Source: Arsenophonus sp052174535 (GTDB lineage: Bacteria; Pseudomonadota; Gammaproteobacteria; Enterobacterales; Enterobacteriaceae). Taken from it: a DNA stretch of 64,000 nucleotides. The DNA is taken from contig JBQMRQ010000001.1 of NCBI GenBank assembly GCA_052174535.1, forward strand, positions 1 to 64,000, read 5' to 3'. The position numbers and the translations under genes were made by a program. This document shows positions 51,491 to 63,519 of this stretch, piece after piece (position 1 is the first letter of the stretch; each line of letters opens with the position of its first letter). The notes below the pieces were generated by a model that saw nothing but the letters and a program-made list of their open reading frames with translations, had not been told where the DNA came from and did not search any database.

Positions 51491-53080
51491 TACAGATGTG
51501 ATTATAAACTTTTGCGAGCAAAATAACAACTTTTACCAAAATAGGTATTAATAAATAGATTTTTAATATATTAATCATGCTAATATTAATAATAGTAATT
51601 TTTATCGGAAACTCATCTAAAACTGTTAGAAAATTACTACTATTAACCTTTAATAGTATTGAAGATATCAATATACTAAAAGGCAATATTGGCGCTTATA
51701 TAGGAAAGTCAGAAACGAATAATCGTCAATATAAAAGATATAAAAATACTGCTCACCTTATCATCAACAGATGCTTAATATCTGATAAAATTATATTTAT
51801 CAATGAATTATGATGTATAACACTACTTAATGCCGGATAGATTTATACCGTATCTTTACTTTATACCGTCTCTCTCTCATTCTATCTTTTGGAAACCATG
51901 ACCTAAAATATAAAATTAATGCTCCAGGACATAATTTAAGCAGATATGTCGAAATAATCAGTAAAATCATTTATTATTAGTGTTGATTACACCAGAATAA
52001 CGATTAAATTGTAGAAAAGATGGGGAATGAATTAGCTTGCTATTAATTAAATATTATAAAATCCCTAAGAATATAGTTAAACATCACATTTTTTATCTGG
52101 TTTCTAAGGATGTTCTTAAACCAGACTGAAATTTTCTAAACAATTGATAAAAAGTATGTTGCTTTCTCTTGAAGTGATGTTATTTTTCCCAGTTTTTTTA
52201 AAAATTTCGTTACTTGTTGATTACTCAAAAAGTTAAATTCTGATTATTTGTTCCGTGAATTTTGAATGCTATCACGCTTTGCTCGCATAATATCTTACAG
52301 CTATTATTTAATTTATCCCAAGTATCCCTCCCTAACCACCAATGATTTCAGTGCGTGAATAATTGAGTTTGTCTGATGGACAGACAAGTACCAATAGCGG
52401 ATATTTATCATATTGAATAAATCACCCGTTATAGATAAATAAAAGCGTTTCCGCTCTTTTCCTAAACCACGCCAGAGCAAATACAGTTACCAGGATTTCT
52501 ACATACAATATTTCGAGTGTAACAGCATGAAGATCTATATAGATAGGTTACCTGCATGCAGATCTTGAATTAATGTTTTATCATTAATTTTATGCTGATT
52601 GGATATTGTATTTTAGTAAAATTTGTCATTTCCAACAAACTTAGATTTTTAAAAATTTAAAATTCATGTAAGATTTTAATCAAAATCAGCATACAAAGTT
52701 TTCAGATGGAAGATAAATGCTAAAATAGCAAGATAGATTATCTAATGGTGTTAAAAACAATAACTAAACATAGATTTATAGCAAAAATTATTAATTTACT
52801 CAAATTGATAGCAAAGTTTAGAATAAAATCAATAAAATAGACTAGAAACATCAAAATTAAAACCACGAATTAAGTTTTTAAGATAGCTAGAAATTTATAA
52901 TTGTTTTTAAAAAGACCGAAAATTCTTTTTTCTAAAAAAATAAGAATCGATTTACTGTGCATCTATTATAAGAGAATATTTTATTGGAGTGTGTAATTCT
53001 TTGATCTAATCATCAATTTTAGAGACATTAACTTATAAGTTAAGTTTAAAAAGCATTTTTTATTTTAAATATTATTTTAA
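51491..53080. other. Unidentified decayed region
   Basis: About 1.6 kb. Overlapping frames at 51447-51686 (minus) and 51577-51813 (plus) have no recognisable family. dacA, expected near ybeD in relatives, could not be read. 52250-52560 is a little less A+T-rich and may be an old coding remnant. From 52600 on the DNA may belong to the 3' side of the IS91 relic. Confidence 0.3.
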
Positions 53081-53800
53081 TAATAATTCTGTTGCCTATT
53101 TTAGCAAACTAATTGTCGATAAATAACCTATCACCATACAAAATGCATTTTTACAGGGGAGATCTGTGCGCAGGAATCCTTTTTATCAGAACAGAGAATC
53201 TCAATTTTTTGCTTTTCGTCATCTCAAGTAGATTATATATTTTTGGTAAAAATGTACTTAGTTTACGATTTTGACAAGAAACTAAGTAATGTAACATCTT
53301 GAATGTTTGGTTAAAATCTATCTTATATCGCCAGATCATCCATTCCTGCATCAGGGTTTCTTTCGATACTGCTTAAATCCAATCCCATTACAGTAATGAT
53401 GCACAAAAACTCTCTCAGTAATACTGCAGTTTTAATGCGAGTATCTGGCGTTTAAGATAGAGTCAGAGGTATTTCACGCTTATACTTCGCCTCTTTTATC
53501 TTTTTAACGAATTAACTTTTCAGTAAGGGGGAGGGGGTTCACGTTATATCTTCAGATAACGCTGTTACTGCTTCCTCTACTGCATATATATAGTAATAGT
53601 AGGAAAAACTGAGAATATTAAATTATAAGCTATAACATAGAAGACAGATGATAGTATTTGCTACATTTCTCTTAAACTGCTCTTTTAAAAAGTAGATACG
53701 CTATACAAAATATTTAATATTTAGACTGCTACAGAGTGATATAGAGACATTGGAACGTAGCACATACTACGCTACTTCAGGAAGATTCATGATCTAAATA
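53080..53800 (-). mobile_element. IS91-family transposase relic, copy 3
   Basis: The 66-residue minus frame at 53151-53351 reads 'QEWMIWRYKIDFNQTFKMLH' and then 'FLPKIYNLLEMTKSKKLRFS', matching IS91 TnpA 'QEEMIGRYISHIPARHFKMV' and 'LLPKVYEALEM'. Flanking DNA parallels the copies at 13.5 and 61.5 kb. It is inactive. Confidence 0.75.
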
Positions 53801-53989
53801 TTATTTCATACTCTGTGATATATTAATTTTTAACTATCTTAGCAAAATGTTGTTTTTCTGCGAGCAGAAGAATATGTAACCACGTTTGCATTTTAATGGT
53901 TGCGCTTTTAAACAATTTTATCAAGTCCAGATAATTCGATAAATAAACAATACTACGCCAGATAATTTACTCACTATTCTTAATGTCTG

Positions 53990-54830
53990 ATATAATTTCA
54001 GATTTTTAATCTGGAATTCCTTATTAATAACTATTTAATTATCCATCGTTATTAGGCGATGAGGTAATTAATTTTATATTTGCTGGCAAATTTTAATTTT
54101 TAGCTTTAATTCAAGAAAAGAATAAGCTCTTTATCAAAAATTAACTTAAAAACGGCTAATTACTTTTATATTGAACTTTTTAATAGAGTTTGATCGCTCA
54201 TATGATTCTGTAAATATTAAACGATTAAATCTCAATTCCTTTTTTCCTTTTATTTCCTACTTCCCCAAGTTTTCTATCTCTCCTATATGAATATAACACT
54301 TCCCTTTTAAAAGGTTTAGAAAAAAAATGTTTCATTGATTTCAATAATAGCACTTAGTATATTTAAGGTTGGCTGTTCCTGCTGAAACAAGACTAGTAAT
54401 GCCTATCTAAACGGTGTTTTTAAATTAATATCTGTTTGTTTTTATAACTTCTGCAAATTTACGCTATTCAACTATATCATAAATAAGTAAATTATTTATT
54501 CTTACAACATAGTTTTATCAGAGGATATTTAATAAAATTGTTAAATGTTTTACTACAACCTAGGATTTTGCAATGATATCAGTGTAACTTGTTATAATCT
54601 CTCCAGCAGATAAGATGTTTACTATTAAAATATTGGCAAGATAAGGTGGAGTGAAGTTATTTCAATGTATTAATTAACATAATCCAATAGCTTATCGCTA
54701 AGCAAAATAATAAATTGCAGATTATGTTAATAAGGAGTAATGAAATAGTCTCTTTGATCTGTATGACTATTTACTTTTTATGATTTCATTTATAGGAAAA
54801 ATCCTTTATACACTACAACAGATTTTTACC
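53990..54830 (-). mobile_element. IS1595-family transposase relic, copy 4
   Basis: Minus-strand relic matching 5285-6290 and 55515-56480 in order, for example the 'ttctcctatatgaatataacacttccctttt' zone near 54285 and 'caatgatatc' near 54570. Frames are broken. Confidence 0.65.
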
Positions 54831-55514
54831 AACACAACCTTTGCAAACATCATCATCGAGCACCATAAAACAGGTTTCCTTGCAGATACTGATGAGTTTA
54901 GCAGGAGGGTGGGTATCAGAAATAGGATAGCTGCGGCGTATTAACCACGCCAACAAAAATCCACTCTCGCGCTAATTCATACCGAAGTATACCATTCTGT
55001 TCTAAAAGAAATGATATCCCCCACATATTGCTTCAATAGTCAGATAGTTCATAATCAACAACTCGGATGTGGTATTTACCGTCATTGCGTAGGCTAATGG
55101 TAGTAGCAAATTCAATAAAGTAGCCTAATATTCTTAGCTAGGTGCAACACAGGTCGTAGTTACTAAATATTTATCTTGGTGCATGCAGGTACGTGTTATC
55201 GTTGAAAAGATCAAAAAAGAAAGTCGTTCGCTATAATACCTTGATCAGATCGATTAACGCTTTACCGTTACTTCCAATAATCTAGATGTATAACCCCGCT
55301 GCAGCATCAGAGGTGATAAAAATGTATTGCTGATCAACCGTTGATAATCCTGATCACGATTTGTTTTTGAATACTCGACGCAGTACACATCCACTTAATT
55401 TATTCTCATGATGAGATAAATCCTTCAAGACGCTCTGACCATAATGATGACCGAGCGATAAATCCTGATTTTATAAGCCTATGTTAATAAACATTGTTGA
55501 TTTGCTTGCAGAGT
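54831..55514 (-). other. Unidentified remnant with less A+T bias, between two IS1595 relics
   Basis: This 0.7 kb has visibly higher G+C than its surroundings. The minus strand carries fairly long, protein-like pieces, for example 'LRNDGKYHIRVVDYELSDY' and 'GISFLLEQNGILRYELAREW' near 54950-55100, and 'SDAAAGLYI' near 55300. I cannot assign a family. It may be cargo or a recently lost foreign gene. Confidence 0.4.
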
Positions 55515-56480
55515 AAGATGATAATTTTCATCTATATTTTAATTATTCTGGTTTTAAATAATTCTCTCCAAGAGAGATAATTTAATAGAAAAAATAATTT
55601 CCAGCATAGAATTTACTTAGCCACCCCTTTAACTCGGCAAAAATAGATATTTACATTTTTAATATGAGAAACTCCTTACCAATAAATTTCTGATCGTCTA
55701 ATCTTATTAGACGATGCTAAATAATTTCATGCTTACTGGCAAATATTTTATACTATTTAACTTCATCTAAGGAAATGATGGACTCTTATCAATAATTGGA
55801 TCAAGAAAATAGTTCATACACTTTGTATTAAACTCTTTAAAAATCTAATCGCTCACATTACCCTGTCGATCGCGGGTAATTAAGACCACGATTTATTTTT
55901 ATTTTCATCTCTTCTTCTCCCGCGTTTTCTGACTTTCATATATGTCAGATATAACAATCCTCTTTAAAGGATTAAGAAAAATATTTCATTGATTTTAACA
56001 ATATCACTTAGTGCATTTAAGTTAATTGTCGTCATTGAAGTAAGAAAGCAGCGATCCATTTAAACACTGTTTTAAATTAATGCCTCTTTATTTCGCTGAT
56101 TCTTTAAAATAAAGATATTCAACATAGATGCAGATAACTAAAACATTTATCCTTTTGATACAGTTTTGCTAGAAGACTTGCAATTAGATTGTTAAATATT
56201 TTCCCGCTATCGAGAATTTTATAACAATATCACTAAATTCTAATAAATTTCCCCCTAGTGAATAACATATTCACTATGACAATATGAATAGGATAAAGTG
56301 GAATAAGTTGCTTCAATGAATAGATCAACATAATTCGACAGATTATCGTCGAGCTAAACTAATGAAATATAATTTTATGTTGACAGAGAGTTAAGAAATA
56401 GTTTATTTGAACTATATAACTGTTTTCTTTTTATGGTAACTGTTTGTAGCAAAAATCTTTCAGTATAATGGGGATGTCTA
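55515..56480 (-). mobile_element. IS1595-family transposase relic, copy 5
   Basis: The most readable copy of this family. Minus strand: 'YSYCHSEYVIH.GE' (zinc ribbon) near 56270-56310, 'NIFLESFKER' near 55960-55990, 'VVLITRDRQGNVSD' near 55860-55900 (family VLIARDR.G..TD) followed by 'IFKEFNTKCMNYFLDP'. Only a few frameshifts separate these, so it may be the youngest. Confidence 0.78.
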
Positions 56481-57700
56481 CCAAAAATACCTTTGCCAAC
56501 ATATATACAGTTAAACAGTGCTCTGTGCATCGTGAACTAAACCACTGATACACGCATACCTAATGCAATTAATTACTAAGTGAATAGAGTTATTAAAAAC
56601 ATCATCTGATTTAGATATGCTGAACAAGTTGCTATAGTCCATCAGCAATAAGCCAAGGTATCTTAAAATGTCATGCAACTTTTGAATTAGAAACTAGCAA
56701 AAATAGAATAGGGTTTAATGAATGATCCCAGATAAAAATAAATTTATGAAAACCTTGATTTATTAGAAACTATAGATTGTACTAAAAATGCACTAGATAA
56801 ACGCACGGGTAGAACCGGCAATAAAGGTAATCACTTTAAACAGAATTAACCATTTTATGTACGAAGTAGAACTGTAACTTATTAAGAGAATGGCGATATT
56901 TATTGGCTATTCTGGTGCAGACATCTAAATGACTGGATGTGAATAATAGTATGAGTAATGCCTTGCTTCCTCTTCTTATGTTAAGAATCGTATATTTTGA
57001 TGTCATAACTAATTGCTAAACAGATAACTGAGAGTTTTTGTGATAGATTTTGTACTTCAGATAGCTGCCATCATCATCACTTCTGCTAAAAGTGATAGTA
57101 ATAACTAAATTGTCAGTAATACATTTGAATTTTAAATATGAATAATAATCAATTAGTTACAATTTCAGAGTAAAAATATTGAACATATTAATATATGTCT
57201 ATAGATTTCTGATAAGCTTTTTTCTAATGCAATTTAGTATTTTATTGATAAAAAAGATAGAAACTGTTTTAAGTCAGTCTATCTTTAAAAAAGATGTAAT
57301 GGCAATGATGAAAAGCAGCATTATACAAAATATTATCTAAGATACATCTTCAGAGCAGAATTTATAGTGATTGAAGTCGAATATCTTTTCAGAAGAATCG
57401 ATATCGTAATAGGGAATGCTTTTTCATGATGAATAAGTTATTAAATGTATTTATACCTCTAGTAAATTAGAGGAACAGGAAAGTAGAGGAGAGTCAGCTA
57501 CTTGTAAAAAGAAAAAAATTACTTTTCCTTTGCAAGATACAGTAGATCTTAATATATCAACGTAATATAAAAATCTTACTGCTAGATTAAGGAAAAATAT
57601 CATATGTTTGTTAAACAAGCAGACCGTTATCAACCTACTATTATTAACTAGATAAAAACTCTACAAAAGTAGAGTAAAAATTAAAATCAAGCTGCTCTTA
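56481..57700. other. Unidentified decayed region
   Basis: No gene recognised in about 1.2 kb. By E. coli order fldB and xerD would lie beyond ygfX, but I could not read either. A 60-codon minus frame at 57451-57633 is not convincing. Confidence 0.3.
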
Positions 57701-57899
57701 ATAATGTAGTTAAAAGGTGCATATTACCGGATAGTTTTCTTTGGTAGCTCTTGTTATACGCGAATAAATCAAAATGGCATTTATATTCCGCTAAAAATCA
57801 AATGGTAAGGCATATCGTAGCTAACTCAACCCATACCGGAAATTACAATAAAACCCACTTTTTAGCAGAAAGTTTTAAGTTAATAATTTAGTCATCTAT

Positions 57900-58431
57900 A
57901 GTTGTCCACTGCACAAAAATTTTCTATCTGTCGCTACTTATTCTTTATATTATGTCTTCCATCCTAACTACGAATAAATTTACTACATAAATCCAGGGAG
58001 TTTCTCTAAAGATTAAGCTAACCCTAACAACGGATACTTTTACTAATCAAAAGTATCATTGTTTTAAATAAACCAACCTGATGGCAGTTGTCAATCAGAC
58101 AAGGAAAACATTGGAAGGAATTTCTAGACATAATATTTCTAGATAATCGCATATCTCTCTGTAGAGATTAACTGTATATCCTGAGCAAGTATTTTGCCGT
58201 TAACTTTACGCTGATTTAAGTGTTGCATTTTTAGCTAAATTTATGATTTTTAAAAACCAAGGTTTTTAATAATCAATCATTCTTTTTATTATGGTTTCAC
58301 GATTAAGTAAAACCCTAACCTATTTTACAATGGTTTATATCTTGATTCCCTTACAAAAAATTTATTACATTAATAAGATTATTATTCAATCAAGTGAATA
58401 GATTATCTTGCCAGTCAAGATAAAAAGAAAA
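57900..58431 (-). pseudogene. ygfX: ygfX (CptA) pseudogene, tentative
   Basis: Position next to sdhE is that of ygfX in E. coli. The minus-strand translation has 'NQRKVNGKILAQDIQLISTE' near 58160-58220, faintly like the family 'SQRRINARQGEIRLLMDGR', followed by 'LPMFSLSDWQLPSGW' near 58080-58120. The match is weak and relies mainly on gene order. Confidence 0.4.
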
Positions 58432-58763
58432 TTAATAAGCCAATTTGCATATGAATACCCGTTGAAAAACTGTATTGGCTATAAATATTGATATTAAACT
58501 TCCAAAGAAATATGTGTTTATTTTACTCCGTATCAATTGAATCATATAATAAAGTCCATCGTTATTAGAATTCGCATGGGTTATTAACCAATTGAACAAA
58601 TCAGGATCTGAGCATTCTAGTAAACTAACAAACAGATATTTCTTATCTCTGTAAGTCTGTAAGTGAATCACTTTATACTTAAAAAACTATAATACCGATG
58701 TTTAACTCTCGCTTTTCTCTGTAAAAAACTTAGTAAATCATAGGTTTAATTATTAAAATCCAT
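58432..58763 (-). pseudogene. sdhE: sdhE (succinate dehydrogenase assembly factor) pseudogene
   Basis: Divergent from ygfZ as in E. coli. 'DKKYLFVSLLECSDPDLFNW' and 'LITHANSN' match SdhE '[20 protein letters not shown]' and 'LMNHGKPA'. The N-terminal part, including the RGxxE motif needed for FAD attachment, is broken: 'MDFNN' at 58763 is followed by a stop, and the frame shifts before the conserved part. The end also runs past the normal 88 residues. SdhE normally aids flavinylation of SdhA and FrdA. The 79-codon open frame inside could be mistaken for an intact gene. Confidence 0.82.
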
Positions 58764-59024
58764 ACAATTAAATAACCTTAAAAATTTTTGTAAATAATTT
58801 CTGATCCAGATCAAAATTTAACATAGAAATTTCTTAATTATTATCGAAATAATATAAGTTAAATTTTAATAAAAACTTATAATTAACCACTAATTAAAAT
58901 CTTTATTATAAAAATAAATTATTCAATATTAATTTATTAGTTAATTTTGATAAAATTACTTGCTTTGTCAGTTAGTTATTTTAACATTATCACTACTTTT
59001 ATCCAAGTTACTACGAATAAATAC

Positions 59025-60011
59025 ATGACAAACTCAAATAAATTTATACCAGCAACTTACAAAATAAACCATCAATTACCCTTAACGTTAATGTCACTCA
59101 ATGACTGGAGTTTTATCACAGCAACGGGAATTGATGCTGAAAAATATCTACAGGGTCAATTAACTGCAGATATTATTGGATTAACTGCAAAACAACATAT
59201 ATTTACCGCTCATTGTAATCCTAAAGGAAAAATTTGGAGTACACTTCGTTTATTTCACTATAACGAAGGCTTTGGTTATATTTTACGTACTAGTGTTGCA
59301 GTAAAACAATTAACTGAATTAAAAAAATATGCAGTTTTCTCGCAAATAATACTCAGCCAGAAGTCAAATATTATTTTGTTAGGTATTGCTGGCCAAGGAG
59401 CTCGCAATGCATTGAACAAGCACTTTTCTCTTTTACCCGATCAGAAAAAATCTATTATTTATCTTGGGAAAACAATTTTACTGCACTTTAGTTTACCGTT
59501 TGAACGTTTTTTAATTATTACTGATAGTGTAACTGCTACTGAACTGACAAAATATTTTCCTCAACATGGGGATAGTCAGCAATGGCTAGCTTTAGATATT
59601 GCTGCTGGTATTGCTAATATTGATATTGAGAATAGTGAACAATTTACTCCTCATGCCGTTAATCTGCAAGCATTACCTGCAAGTATCAGTTTTCAGAAAG
59701 GCTGCTATAGTGGGCAAGAAACAGTCGCTAGAGCAAAATATCGCGGTTCTAACAAACGTGCCATGTTTTGGTTAGCAGGGACAGGAAATTCTCTACCAAA
59801 AGCTGGAGAAGCTATCGAGTGGAAAATAGGTGATAACTGGCGACGTACTGGAACAGTATTAGCTACTGCTAGCTTAATAAAGGGTTTAATTAATCTTCAA
59901 GTTGTCATGAATAATAACATGGATAAAGAGAGTATTTTTCGTTTGACTGGAGAAATTAATAGCAAGCTAACTATTCAACCTCTGCCTTATTTATTGACGG
60001 AAGAGAAATAG
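59025..60011 (+). CDS. ygfZ: tRNA-modifying / Fe-S cluster protein YgfZ
   Basis: Folate-binding protein related to GcvT that supports Fe-S enzymes such as MiaB and lipoyl synthase. The open frame starts at a TTG at 58947, but the ATG at 59025 gives 328 residues, close to E. coli (326), and 'LPLTLMSLNDWSFI' aligns with the family N-terminus. The signature 'KGCYSGQETVARAKYRG' with its cysteine is intact near residue 230, and 'LQVVMNNNMDKESIFRL' near the end. Its keeping fits the keeping of lipA. Confidence 0.95.
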   Translation: MTNSNKFIPATYKINHQLPLTLMSLNDWSFITATGIDAEKYLQGQLTADIIGLTAKQHIFTAHCNPKGKIWSTLRLFHYNEGFGYILRTSVAVKQLTELKKYAVFSQIILSQKSNIILLGIAGQGARNALNKHFSLLPDQKKSIIYLGKTILLHFSLPFERFLIITDSVTATELTKYFPQHGDSQQWLALDIAAGIANIDIENSEQFTPHAVNLQALPASISFQKGCYSGQETVARAKYRGSNKRAMFWLAGTGNSLPKAGEAIEWKIGDNWRRTGTVLATASLIKGLINLQVVMNNNMDKESIFRLTGEINSKLTIQPLPYLLTEEK

Positions 60012-60329
60012 CATATCCATCGATTGCTAATAAATTTACTTAGATAAGTACTTTTCATACAGTAAAACTGAGATTTTAAAATATTCTCCCTATTATAAAC
60101 TTAATGTGCCTAATTAAGTAATTTTTTAGTAAAAAACACTACTGGAACCCCCCTATCACATTGTTTAGCGTTAGGGTAAAACATTCAGTCTAATCTAATT
60201 AATGACTAATTGTCTATAGTTTTAATCAGGTTTAATTTATTAAATACAATTAAATTAGCATAGATTATCTTAATCCACTTTAATTTAATCTCAAACAGTA
60301 ATTATAAGATTATATTAGAAAAGGTTATT
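60012..60329. other. Gap after ygfZ
   Basis: A+T-rich, no gene or terminator recognised. Confidence 0.3.
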
Positions 60330-60970
60330 ACTTTGTTTGCAGAATAATATATAGCTCATCTCTGTATTTCAATTATTATTATTTCAACCAAGCTACTATA
60401 GCATAGCTAATTCAGTAAATAAAAACTCTTATTCATAAAATCTACTCAGCCATCTCCTTTAATTAGGTTATATAACTGTTTATAGTTTAAAGTAGAATTC
60501 CTTACTAACAAATTTCTTATTACCATCATTATTAGATAATGGTAACTAATTTATGATTGCTGGCAAAGATTTTTCATCATTTATCTCCACTAAGAATTCG
60601 TTTACTCTCGTAAAGTTAAGCTATTCAATATACATCGGAGATAACTAAACCATTTATCCTTCTAATATAGTTTTTCTATTAATCTTCTAATATAAGATTA
60701 TTAAATGTTTTCCTACAATCATAGATTTTACAACGATATTGTTGGAACCCCTCTAACATGAATATCCCAATAGATAACATATTTACTTTTATCATATTGG
60801 CAAAATAAAGTGGATTGAGTTGATTCAATGGATTATCAATAATAATCCATTTTTACCAAAAACTAATATATTGTATGTTATCTTATAAGTGAAGAAAGAG
60901 TTTTTTTGATCTGTATTGTTGTTTATTTTTAATAGTATAACTTCTCTAGCAAAATCTCTTGTACTTTTAT
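60330..60970 (-). mobile_element. IS1595-family transposase relic, copy 6 (internally deleted)
   Basis: Both ends match 5285-6290: 'gctaattcagtaaataaa' near 60410 (5350 in copy 1) and the 'aaccatttatcctt' to 'ttgatctgtat' zone at 60640-60920. The middle (the FLESFKG and ARDR zones) is missing, so this copy lost about 400 bases. Confidence 0.6.
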
Positions 60971-61529
60971 TTTTATATAGTATAAGGTTTTTATAAAAAA
61001 CTTTTATTACATAGCCAATTACAATTTTACCTCTATTATTAAAGGTATAAACTTTTCACTTGCATCATTGGTAGAACGTAGTGGCACCTTAAACTCTGCA
61101 AAATAGATGGTAATTTTCCATGTTGAGCATTAATAGTTACATCAGCACATCATTAACATCAATAGTGATAATATTAATTTTAACTTGCTCAACTTGAGCA
61201 AATCTAGTATCAATTATATCTTGTTAAGATATAACTCTCTAGCGGTATATTTTCTTACTGGCATTAAGAAAATATCAATTATCTCTGTTAATTTATTATT
61301 AATGATTGACTCTAGAATAGAAGAATAAATATAGTTAAGAACTTAAGTTACTCTTTAAGTAACTATCAAAAACCATCCCTATTTTGCTAAAAGCAAATAG
61401 AATAGTTTTACTGGTATATCTATTTAAGTTAAAATTTTATTAGACTTTATATTCTTTAAACTAATGCGCTATAATTTTATAGATATTATAACCCTTAAGC
61501 TTGACTTAATAAACATTGTTTTCTATTTT
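60971..61529. other. Unidentified decayed region
   Basis: No family recognised. The minus strand near 61040-61200 gives 'INAQHGKLPSILQSLRCHY'-like pieces in one frame, which look like old coding DNA but cannot be assigned. Confidence 0.3.
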
Positions 61530-62290
61530 ATACATTATTTCTTATAACAATTCCCTTGCCTATTTGTTAAAATAATCGTCAATAAAAGTAATCTGTCACC
61601 ACATAGAATCTATTTTCATATTTTGTGAAAAGAATTGTTTTATAAAAACGGCGAACCATGGTTTTCTAGTTTTTTGCAAGTCGTTATTATTTCCAGTGCC
61701 TTATATACCTTCAGTAATAGTTCGCCTTGTTTACGATTAGATAAGAAATCAAGTAATGCACTATTTTAAAATGCCTCGCTAGAATATGATTAATATAGCA
61801 CTCAATCATTTCTTCCTGACTTAGGATCTGTTGCCGATACACTGATTAGTCCGTTAATTATCTAATGATATAGAACCTCCCCTATTATGCATTCGATAAA
61901 TCTTGCAGTTTTTAACGCAAAAATACCAGTTATCCGGTTAAAGTCTAACATCAGAGATATTTCATGCTATACCAGCACCAAATTTTTTAGCTTTTTAGAG
62001 AAGTGCATTTTTAGTAACGCCGACGTATTCTGCTTTTAAGTAACGATATCCTCATCGCTTACTATCGCAGATATGGAATAGAGTAGAAAAGAAGACTATT
62101 AGAATTTTATCAGATTAAACCTCTGATACAGTCGTTAGATGATAACGTATTACTAGATTTTTCGACGCTTTTTAAAAACAGCTCACGTTACAGAATTCTT
62201 AATATTTAGACCTCCACAGAGTGACGCAGATATAAACATATGAATATTATTGATTTATCAACCATAAGTGTGAAAGGCAAAGAGGGTATT
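61530..62290 (-). mobile_element. IS91-family transposase relic, copy 4
   Basis: Minus strand: 'IECYINHILARHFKIVHYLI' near 61740-61810 and 'KPWFAVFIKQFFSQN' near 61620-61670, matching IS91 TnpA 'IGRYISHIPARHFKMVRYYG' and 'KPGFAVLMKGFLRTD'. The region 62160-62290 (with 'gagtgacgcagatataaacat') is the counterpart of the inverted repeat DNA at 29.27-29.65 kb. Confidence 0.75.
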
Positions 62291-62399
62291 AATTAGATAC
62301 CCTTATCTTCCGTATCCATAGCAGCATAATGTGGATAACGATTCCAAAACAAAGTGTTGGAGTTATAGCTAGTTATTGTGAGTTGTGATGATTTCTGAT

Positions 62400-63250
62400 C
62401 TATAGTATTTCAGAGAAAATGATATATCCTGCTGATTAATTTCATGAATGACTTCAATAACAGAGAAATGATATGCCATGAAAAGTCTAGCCTACAGAGA
62501 TATCTGCCAAAATCAGATATTACTTATGATTCCTTTACATAAACTCATTTGTAATGGTAGCAGATAGATGATAGCACTGTTGTTGAGTCTGAACTTGAAG
62601 TCCATTCCTGTGATAACGTACTTGAACCCCGTCTTCTTTGATGGACGTCAACCAGTTATCTGTATCGGTTATTTCCACAGAGAACTTTATAGATTAGCAT
62701 TGACGATGTTAAAATTAACATGCTGAAGGTTAGAGATCGTACATCAACATTATTGAATATATAAAAAAGCTAATGTGCTGGATTTACTATCCAAAGTATC
62801 ATGCATCACAGAAAATTAAGATTAATCTATTAGGAAGTCTATCTACAGAGAGCCGAGATGCCATAATAAAGCCAATGATTGTTTTGTTGATAAGGTTTTC
62901 AACGCATCCTCAGCGTGAGGATGTTGGAGAAAGGTTAAGAAAAATGGCTGAGAATTCTATGGCTTCCGTCAGTCAGTAGGATTTGACCTCAATAAGAACG
63001 ACGAATCCGGATTGAATTAACTTTTGTGATAATGAGGATACAAAACTTATGCAAGAAGCAGATCACTTCGAAAAATAATTCTTTAAATGACATTAAAACT
63101 ATTTTCATCTGCTCAGAGAAAATAGAATTCAGGCTGAGAGAATTTAACCAACTAATCTTAGTGATAATAACGTTAAATTTAAGGATGAAGAATAGATTTA
63201 CAAAGGATCAAAGCAGAATATAACCTGATCGACATACACTACATTTGCTA
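62400..63250 (+). mobile_element. IS256-family transposase relic, copy 6
   Basis: Plus-strand frame at 62773-62979 starts 'MCWIYYPKYHASQKIKINLL' and matches the family 'RCWVHKTANVLNKLPKSL'; the following zone at 62990-63040 holds the LRTTN remains ('RTTNPD'-like in the broken frame). The 5' half is strongly reduced. The plus frames at 62773-62979 and 63026-63223 are parts of this relic, not genes. Confidence 0.7.
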
Positions 63251-63519
63251 ATAATTCAAGAGTCTGATATGGAATATCATTATATCAAAGTTATTTAATT
63301 ATAAATATGATGTTTATCTAGATAATTTTTATCGCAATATCGTTTTTATAAGTGATATGTATTATAAAATTTATTTTTTCGTGATTTTTATAATGATTAT
63401 TTATGATCTGGACTGCCAGTTTTTAATGGGAAATCTTTATAATATCTAAGAATTAGACTAGAAATTTATTTTTAAACTATAGAAATTTTTATTTGATATA
63501 AATACACAGGGATATATTC

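Noticed and set aside
51577..51813. 78-codon frame near ybeD as a gene
   Set aside because: No ribosome site of note, no family, and an overlapping frame of similar length on the other strand; likely chance in A+T-rich DNA.
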